Part shown: positions 1 to 5,909 of the stretch, in pieces
How positions within the stretch are numbered: the stretch's first letter is position 1
Layout of the letters: each line of letters begins with the position of its first letter
From: Spongiicolonus versatilis
Lineage (GTDB): Bacteria > Pseudomonadota > Gammaproteobacteria > Arenicellales > Spongiicolonaceae
Reading direction: 5' to 3'
NCBI GenBank assembly: GCA_028286165.1
Contig: JAPYMU010000045.1
Span: 1 to 5,909 of the forward strand
Length of the DNA: 5,909 bases
Translations under genes and position numbers: made by a program
The notes under the pieces: model-generated
Told to the model about the DNA's origin: nothing
Seen by the model: the letters and a program-made list of their open reading frames with translations, nothing else
Databases searched by the model: none

Positions 1-6
1 CGCCGC

Positions 7-1368
7 TCAAATCAGCATGGCGGCGAAGCCGAGGACGGCGAAGAAGCCGACCACGTCGGTGACAGTGGTGAGGGCGACGCCGGAGGCCAGGGCCGGGTCC
101 ACGCCGATGCGGTCGAACAGCAGCGGGATGAGAACGCCGGCCACCGCCGAGGAGATCATGTTGATGCACATGGCGGCGGCCATGATGAGGCCGAGGGTGA
201 GGTCGCCGTACCAGACCAGCGCGGTGCAGGCGGCGGTGACCGCCCACAGCAGGGAGTTGAAGCCGCCCACCGCCAGTTCCTTGCGCAGCAGGCGCAGGGC
301 GTTGTGGCGGTTCACCGAGCCGGTGCCGAGGCCGCGCACGGTGACGGTCATGGTCTGGGTGCCGGTGTTGCCGCCCATGCTGGCGATGATGGGCATGAGC
401 ACCGCCAGCGCCACCAGTTTCTGGATGGTCTCCTCAAACAGGCCGATAACCCACGAGGCGAGGATGGCGGTGGCCAGGTTGACGCCCAGCCACAGGGCGC
501 GGTTCTGGAAGGTCTGCAGCGGCGGGGCGAAAATGTCCTCGTCCTCGTCCAGGCCGGCGTGGGCCATGAGGGCGTGGTCGGCGTCGTGCTCAATGGTGTG
601 GATGACGTTGTACACGGTGATTCGGCCCACCAGTTTGCCGGTGTCGTCGATGACCGCGGCGGACAGCGGCTCGCGCTGGCGGAAAGCGGTGACGATGTCC
701 TCTTTGGAGGCACCGGCGTTGAACGTCAGCGGCGCCGGATCCATGACCTGCGCCGCGAGGAGTTGCGGCTGGCTGGTGGCGGCGCGCAGCAGGGCGGCGA
801 TGGGCAGGCTGCCGGTGAGGTTGTTGTCAGGGTCGGTGACGAAGATTTGGTCGGTGCACGGCGGCAGTTGCGGCCGCCGCTGCAGCCGGCGCGCAATGTC
901 GGCGATGCTCGCATCGGGGCGGACGGTGAGGGTGTCGGTGTGCATGAGGCGGGCGGCGGTGTCGGGGTCGGCCTGCAGCCGGGCCAGGACGGCCGGGTCG
1001 GATTCGGAGAGAAACTCCTCGGCCAGTTCCTCGGGCAGGCCGGGGATGAGGTCGGCGATGTCATCCACATCCAACTCATCCATGGCCTCGTGCAGGATGC
1101 CGGGGGAGGTGTCGGCGAGGAGTTTGGTGCGGATGGCCTCGGTGGTTTTGTGCAGCGTCGCGCCGATGTGCTTGCGCGGCATGGCGCGCCACACGATTTC
1201 GCGCTGCGGAATGGGAAAGGCGGCGAGGAGGCTGGCGATTTCGCCGGGGTGGAGGGGGTCCAGAATCTTCTCAATGTCCCTGGGGTTGCCGCCGGCGATG
1301 GCGACTTGAATTTGTGTCAGAAGCGCGGCCTGGGTTTCCCCCCGGGCCCGCGGGCGGGGTGTTTTCAT
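7..1368 (-). CDS. mgtE: MgtE-family magnesium transporter
   Basis: Inner-membrane Mg2+ channel that lets Mg2+ in and is gated by intracellular Mg2+. The 453-residue product has the family order: an acidic helical N domain (about 20-140), two CBS domains (about 141-205 and 206-265), an acidic connecting segment with EDED at 275-278, then five predicted membrane helices (about 288-312, 316-345, 363-388, 391-418, 425-451). The family signature MPIIASMGGNTGTQT is at 325-339, and TTVTDVVGFF at 434-443 carries Asp438, the position of the conserved pore aspartate. Length is normal. The reading frame stays open to 1479, but the extra 37 residues overlap the upstream gene in another frame and look like its shadow, so the ATG at 1366-1368 was chosen. 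No strong Shine-Dalgarno precedes it. It starts 8 bases after the stop of the membrane-protein gene, so it is probably co-transcribed or translationally coupled. The stop is TGA at 7-9, so the gene is complete. Confidence 0.95.
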   Translation of the reverse strand: MKTPRPRARGETQAALLTQIQVAIAGGNPRDIEKILDPLHPGEIASLLAAFPIPQREIVWRAMPRKHIGATLHKTTEAIRTKLLADTSPGILHEAMDELDVDDIADLIPGLPEELAEEFLSESDPAVLARLQADPDTAARLMHTDTLTVRPDASIADIARRLQRRPQLPPCTDQIFVTDPDNNLTGSLPIAALLRAATSQPQLLAAQVMDPAPLTFNAGASKEDIVTAFRQREPLSAAVIDDTGKLVGRITVYNVIHTIEHDADHALMAHAGLDEDEDIFAPPLQTFQNRALWLGVNLATAILASWVIGLFEETIQKLVALAVLMPIIASMGGNTGTQTMTVTVRGLGTGSVNRHNALRLLRKELAVGGFNSLLWAVTAACTALVWYGDLTLGLIMAAAMCINMISSAVAGVLIPLLFDRIGVDPALASGVALTTVTDVVGFFAVLGFAAMLI

Positions 1369-1376
1369 GGGCCCGC

Positions 1377-1916
1377 TCAGAGGACGCAGCCGCGGTGGTC
1401 GGCCCAGCACCAGACTTGGGTGATGTGGAGGACCCAGGCGCAGTGCAGGAGGACGGTGTAGAGCACCGCCGCGCCGCACCAGAAGTTGCTGCTTTTGAGG
1501 GCCCGCCGGATGCCGGCATGGAACGGTTTTTCGGCAATCCAGAAATGGTGCAGCGGCAGCAGCAGCAGCAGGGCCGCGGCGCCGTCCAGAATCAAAGTGC
1601 CGGTGGGGCCCAACGTACCGATGGGCGTGTCGGAGGTGTGGAAGTTGACCTCCAGCGAGCAGTGCCAGTCAACGGCGACGCCCCACAGAGTGAGGAGGTT
1701 GACCATCCACGTGAAGTGGAGGATGGCGACCACCAGCAGGATGAGGCACAGGTGCGGGTATTTGCTGCGGATGGCCTGCGCCCAGCCGGCGGTGCGGGCG
1801 CGCTCATGCATTTTGCCGAGCACCAGGTTGGCCAGGGCCATGAGCAGGGAGACGGTGGCGATGGCGTCCAGCAGGACGAGGGCGCGCTCTAATGGATCTT
1901 CAAGAATGGTGTTCAT
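1377..1916 (-). CDS. Unrecognised four-helix membrane protein
   Basis: I do not recognise this 179-residue protein. It has four hydrophobic stretches long enough to cross the membrane (about 12-34, 53-80, 103-127 and 146-170). Between helices 1 and 2 lies a basic stretch (KMHERARTAGWAQAIRSKY). The helices are rich in Trp, His and Cys, for example LHFTW at 66-70, PLHHFW at 121-126, LLHCAW at 156-161 and VWCW at 168-171; this could suit haem or metal binding, but no known motif is complete. A run of five Leu at 116-120 comes from five CTG codons. The start at 1914-1916 (MNTILEDP) is preferred because the earlier ATG at 1986-1988 overlaps the end of gltX and adds a low-complexity tail unrelated to the helices. 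No clear ribosome binding site precedes either. It lies 35 bases after gltX and 8 bases before mgtE, all co-directional, so co-transcription is likely; a role linked to Mg2+ transport is only a guess from position. Confidence 0.75.
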   Translation of the reverse strand: MNTILEDPLERALVLLDAIATVSLLMALANLVLGKMHERARTAGWAQAIRSKYPHLCLILLVVAILHFTWMVNLLTLWGVAVDWHCSLEVNFHTSDTPIGTLGPTGTLILDGAAALLLLLPLHHFWIAEKPFHAGIRRALKSSNFWCGAAVLYTVLLHCAWVLHITQVWCWADHRGCVL

Positions 1917-1951
1917 GGCGGCTGGACCGGCGGCGGACCGCGGTGGGGCGA

Positions 1952-3370
1952 TTATGCCACACCCGGGCGCGGAAGTTTCAGAATGCAATTCAGCCGCTCA
2001 ACGGCGCGCTTGCGGCCGAGGAGTTGCAGGGTGGCGTCGATGGGCGGCGAGACCGTGCCGCCGGTGACGGCGACCCGGAGCGGCTGGGCGAGTTGGCCGA
2101 ACTTCAGGTTGTGGGCGGCGGCGGCGGCGGTGATGGCTTGGGTGATGGCGGCGGTGTTCCAGTCGGCGGCGGCCAGGGCGGCGGCGAGTTCGGCCAGGGC
2201 CGGGGTGACGTCGGCGGTGAAAAATTTCCCGGCCAAATTCGGCGGCACGGCGACACTGTCGGTGAAATAAAATTTGGCGCGCCCGGCCATCTCGGCCAGG
2301 GTGGCGGCGCGCTCACGGTGGGCGGCAATGACCGCCGGCGGCGGCGGCCCCTGGGCAATGTCGGCCTCACCGACTCCGGCATCGCGCAGGCATTCAACAA
2401 ACGCCGGCGCCAGGGATTCGGGCGCGCTCTCTTTAATGTAGTGCTGGTTGAGCCAGCGCAATTTTTCCGGGTCAAACGCCGCCGCCGCCTTGTTCACCCG
2501 CGCCAGGTCAAACAGTTGGCACAACTCCGGCATGGAAAAAATTTCCCGGTCGCCGTGCGACCAGCCGAGCCGCGCCAGATAATTCAGCAGCGCCTGCGGC
2601 AGGTAGCCGTGGCGGCGGTATTCCAGAACGCTCACCGAGCCGTGGCGCTTGGACAGGCGCGCGCCGTCGGCGCCGAGGATCATGGGCAGGTGCGCGTAAA
2701 CCGGCAACTTCGCGCCCAGCGCGCGCAGCAGATTAATCTGGCGCGGCGTGTTGTTGATGTGGTCGTCGCCGCGAATGACATGGGTGACGCCCATGTCGCG
2801 GTCGTCCACCACCACGCTGAAGTTATAGGTGGGCGTGCCGTCGCTGCGCGCAATCACCAGGTCGTCCAGTTCGCGGTTGCTTATTTTAATTTCACCGTGC
2901 ACCGCATCGGTGAATGCGACCTCGCCGTCGTCCTCGTTCAGAAACCTCACCACCGGTTTAACGCCGGCGCCGGCCGGCGGATGTTTGCGCCCCAGGCAGC
3001 GGCGGTCGTAGCGCGGTTTTTCGCCGCGCTGTTTTTGCGCGGCGCGCATGGCGGCAAGTTCATCGGCGCTGCACCAGCAGTGGTAGGCGCGCTTTTGCTC
3101 CAGTAACTCTTCGGCCACCTCACGGTAGCGCGCATCGCGCTTGCTCTGGAAAACCGTCTCGCCGTCACCGTCCAGCCCCAGCCATGCCAGCCCGTCCACT
3201 ATCGCGTTCACCGCCTGCGGCGTCGACCGCCGGCGGTCGGTGTCCTCCACACGCAGCAGAAACCGCCCTTTGTTGCGGCGCGCAAAGAGAAAATTAAACA
3301 GCGCCGTGCGCGCGCCGCCGATGTGCAGAAAACCGGTGGGGCTGGGGGCGAAGCGGGTGACAACCGTCAT
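1952..3370 (-). CDS. gltX: Glutamyl-tRNA synthetase
   Basis: Class I aminoacyl-tRNA synthetase that attaches glutamate to tRNA-Glu in the cytoplasm using ATP. The 472 residues match the normal bacterial length. The start RFAPSPTGFLHIGGARTALF (6-25) holds the HIGH-type ATP motif (HIGG, 16-19), and LSKRHG (239-244) is the KMSKS-type loop of bacterial GluRS. Catalytic-domain landmarks include VEDTDRRR (41-48), DGTPTYNFSVVVDD (177-190) and HVIRGDDHINNTPRQ (197-211). A zinc-site pattern is present with Cys98, Cys100 and Cys125; the usual His two residues later is Gly127, with His130 as a possible substitute. The all-helical anticodon-binding half follows (about 300-472). The ATG at 3368-3370 directly begins the conserved N-terminus, so the start is secure, yet it has no Shine-Dalgarno and lies 7 bases from a TATACT hexamer, so the message may be nearly leaderless. 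It is divergent from tRNA-Val and heads a likely operon with the membrane protein and mgtE. Whether it is a discriminating GluRS or a GluRS that also charges tRNA-Gln cannot be told here. Confidence 0.97.
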   Translation of the reverse strand: MTVVTRFAPSPTGFLHIGGARTALFNFLFARRNKGRFLLRVEDTDRRRSTPQAVNAIVDGLAWLGLDGDGETVFQSKRDARYREVAEELLEQKRAYHCWCSADELAAMRAAQKQRGEKPRYDRRCLGRKHPPAGAGVKPVVRFLNEDDGEVAFTDAVHGEIKISNRELDDLVIARSDGTPTYNFSVVVDDRDMGVTHVIRGDDHINNTPRQINLLRALGAKLPVYAHLPMILGADGARLSKRHGSVSVLEYRRHGYLPQALLNYLARLGWSHGDREIFSMPELCQLFDLARVNKAAAAFDPEKLRWLNQHYIKESAPESLAPAFVECLRDAGVGEADIAQGPPPPAVIAAHRERAATLAEMAGRAKFYFTDSVAVPPNLAGKFFTADVTPALAELAAALAAADWNTAAITQAITAAAAAHNLKFGQLAQPLRVAVTGGTVSPPIDATLQLLGRKRAVERLNCILKLPRPGVA

Positions 3371-3385
3371 GGATTAAAGTATACT
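3357..3385 (+). promoter_or_regulatory. Sigma-70 promoter of tRNA-Val
   Basis: A GTGACA hexamer (3357-3362, five of six matches to TTGACA) is followed after exactly 17 bases by TATACT (3380-3385, five of six matches to TATAAT). A start near 3391-3393 would leave a leader of roughly 7 bases before the mature tRNA. The bases just after the -10 (3386-3392) are almost all G or C, as in stable-RNA promoters under stringent (ppGpp) control. The -35 box lies within the first five codons of the divergent gltX, so the two genes share DNA. Assignment is by eye from consensus matches. Confidence 0.75.
3378..3383 (-). promoter_or_regulatory. Possible -10 element for gltX
   Basis: The palindrome AGTATACT (3378-3385) gives TATACT on the minus strand as well. 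Its end is 7 bases from the gltX ATG, which would place transcription start at or next to the start codon. At 16-18 base spacing I see no good -35 hexamer (the 17-base position reads AATCGC) and there is no extended TG, so this may simply be the reverse face of the tRNA promoter. gltX may instead be read from an upstream promoter, including read-through from acs. Confidence 0.35.
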
Positions 3386-3398
3386 CGCCGCCCGGCGC

Positions 3399-3473
3399 GG
3401 GCGATTAGCTCAGTGGTAGAGCGCTGCTTTCACACGGCAGAGGTCGCTGGTTCAATCCCAGCATCGCCCACCA
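3399..3473 (+). tRNA. tRNA-Val (anticodon CAC)
   Basis: The 75-base gene folds as a full cloverleaf. The acceptor stem GGGCGAT (3399-3405) pairs with ATCGCCC (3463-3469); the D arm is GCTC/GAGC (3408-3411, 3419-3422) with loop AGTGGTA; the anticodon stem CTGCT/GGCAG (3424-3428, 3436-3440) has one T-G wobble; the T arm is GCTGG/CCAGC with loop TTCAATC. The 7-base anticodon loop TTCACAC places CAC at 3431-3433, which reads the valine codon GTG. The discriminator is A3470 and the CCA end is encoded (3471-3473). A35 in the anticodon and discriminator A fit valine identity. GTG is likely a frequent valine codon in this GC-rich genome. It is the only plus-strand gene here, divergent from gltX and convergent with acs. 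Confidence 0.96.
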
Positions 3474-3480
3474 ACCTCCC

Positions 3481-5421
<1,941 letters not shown>

Positions 5422-5427
5422 GGGAGG

Positions 5428-5431
5428 CTCC
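5428..5431 (-). promoter_or_regulatory. acs ribosome binding site
   Basis: On the minus strand GGAG lies 6 bases before the acs ATG. It is the only clear Shine-Dalgarno among the four start codons inside the window and supports the chosen acs start. Confidence 0.7.
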
Positions 5432-5450
5432 GTTTTGTTTTTTCACCTGT

Positions 5451-5459
5451 AAGTTAGCA
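5451..5459 (-). promoter_or_regulatory. Possible extended -10 promoter of acs
   Basis: On the minus strand TGCTAACTT reads as an extended -10 (TG, one base, then TAACTT). A start about 7 bases downstream would give a leader of roughly 20-25 bases ahead of acs. No -35 consensus is found at the right spacing, since the upstream DNA is a GC-rich hairpin. acs is often activator-dependent in other bacteria, so a weak core promoter would not be surprising, but no CRP-like site was recognised. Confidence 0.25.
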
Positions 5460-5470
5460 CAGACTGGCGG

Positions 5471-5519
5471 CCGGCGGCGGTGCGGGTTTCACGCCAACCG
5501 CTCAGCGCCGGGGTTTTTT
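5471..5519 (+). terminator. GC hairpin with T run, plus-strand orientation
   Basis: CCGGCG (5471-5476) pairs with CGCCGG (5506-5511), and GCGGT (5477-5481) with ACCGC (5497-5501); TCAG at 5502-5505 is bulged and a short GCG/CGC helix can extend the loop. After two G the plus strand has six T (5514-5519), the form of an intrinsic terminator for plus-strand transcripts. No plus-strand gene lies just upstream, and the minus strand lacks a T run beyond the stem, so it is not a standard terminator for the methyltransferase. The methyltransferase stop codon (5502-5504) is in the bulge. It may block antisense transcripts from acs, protect the 3' end of the methyltransferase message, or be chance in GC-rich DNA. 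Confidence 0.35.
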
Positions 5520-5909
5520 CGACAAACCCAAAAACTCATTGATGATTTTGCGCGCCTCGGCCTTTCCCCGTGAGTCCGGCTCCCATTGGTGAATGCTGGA
5601 GCCGATTTTTTTGGACATCACCGCCCCTTTGGCCTGCGCCGTGGCGGTGCCGCCGCCCTCGGTGTAGGGCACGCGAGTCGCGGCGTGGTTGAAATTATAT
5701 TTTCCGCTTTTGGTGTAAAACAGAATGATGTCGTGTTTTCTGGCGAACCTTTTCTTTGTTCCGCCGCCGCCGGAGTAGCACCACACAATTTCATTGCGGA
5801 AGTTTTTCTCGCCGAAAATTCTGTCCATGAGAATTTTCAGGTAATGACTCATGGTCGGGTCGCAGTGCAGGTAAATGCTGCCGGCCGGCTTCAGCACCCG
5901 CCGCATTTC
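5502..5909 (-). CDS. DNA methyltransferase, N6/N4 type (partial)
   Basis: The 3' part of a site-specific DNA methyltransferase gene; 135 residues are visible and the frame runs off the right edge (codon GAA at 5907-5909), so the ATG at 5904-5906 is internal. The visible start, MRRVLKPAGSIYLHCDP, continuing to MSHYLKILMDRIFG and FRNEIVWCYSGGG, is the conserved stretch that follows the catalytic DPPY motif in beta-class enzymes such as type III Mod-like and CcrM-like methylases; KRFARKHDIILFYTKSGKY (53-71) continues the match. DPPY itself should lie beyond the window. In this class a YPTQKP motif and a C-terminal DPFxGxGT cofactor motif should come next, but the protein instead ends in KIINEFLGLSKKPRR, and the other minus-strand frames do not contain the missing motifs. 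It is therefore either truncated, or an enzyme with a different motif order. By hand count 5521-5880 is about 53% GC, below the neighbouring genes, which hints at transfer. The target base and recognition sequence cannot be told. Confidence 0.8.
   Translation of the reverse strand, partial: EMRRVLKPAGSIYLHCDPTMSHYLKILMDRIFGEKNFRNEIVWCYSGGGGTKKRFARKHDIILFYTKSGKYNFNHAATRVPYTEGGGTATAQAKGAVMSKKIGSSIHQWEPDSRGKAEARKIINEFLGLSKKPRR

Noticed and set aside
1369..1400. Possible Mg2+-sensing (M-box) leader before mgtE
   Set aside because: Only 8 bases separate mgtE from the upstream gene, leaving no room for a riboswitch, and none is seen in the 35 bases before the membrane-protein gene.
17..1461. Two long plus-strand open frames opposite mgtE
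   Set aside because: Both mirror the MgtE coding sequence, lack domains and have no promoter or ribosome binding site that I can see.
1557..1571. Short triplet repeat, CAG five times on the plus strand
   Set aside because: It encodes five Leu as CTG codons within a membrane helix; it is too short and in frame to support a phase-variation claim.
1892..3106. Long plus-strand open frame of 404 codons opposite gltX
   Set aside because: It is antisense to a clear gltX and has the Gly/Arg/Val/Ala-rich make-up of a GC-rich shadow frame, with no recognisable motif.

Overview
The window looks like a piece of a GC-rich bacterial chromosome, most likely proteobacterial and possibly gammaproteobacterial. 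That lineage guess rests on the overall character of the GltX and Acs proteins and on a tRNA-Val with an encoded CCA end lying back to back with gltX, as I recall for gltX and the valU cluster of E. coli. No taxonomic marker is present, so it is only an inference.

Layout, read on the minus strand from the right edge: the 3' part of a DNA methyltransferase gene of the N6/N4 type (cut by the window edge); an 80-base intergenic region; acs (acetyl-CoA synthetase); a 110-base gap holding a tRNA-Val(CAC) gene on the opposite, plus strand; gltX (glutamyl-tRNA synthetase); a small unrecognised four-helix membrane protein; and mgtE (Mg2+ channel/transporter), which ends 6 bases before the left edge. 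All proteins are on the minus strand and the tRNA is the only plus-strand gene.

gltX, the membrane protein and mgtE are tightly spaced (35 and 8 bases) and probably form one transcript. gltX and the tRNA are divergent. The tRNA has a good sigma-70 promoter whose -35 box lies inside the first codons of gltX, and its -10 box is part of a palindrome (AGTATACT) that also reads as a -10 facing gltX. The tRNA converges on acs with only 7 bases between them.

Most of the window is ordinary housekeeping content: acetate activation, tRNA charging and Mg2+ uptake. I do not see a clear undescribed system. The parts most worth a second look are the methyltransferase, which stops before its expected C-terminal cofactor motif and is less GC-rich than its neighbours, the compact gltX/tRNA-Val control region, and the unrecognised membrane protein.
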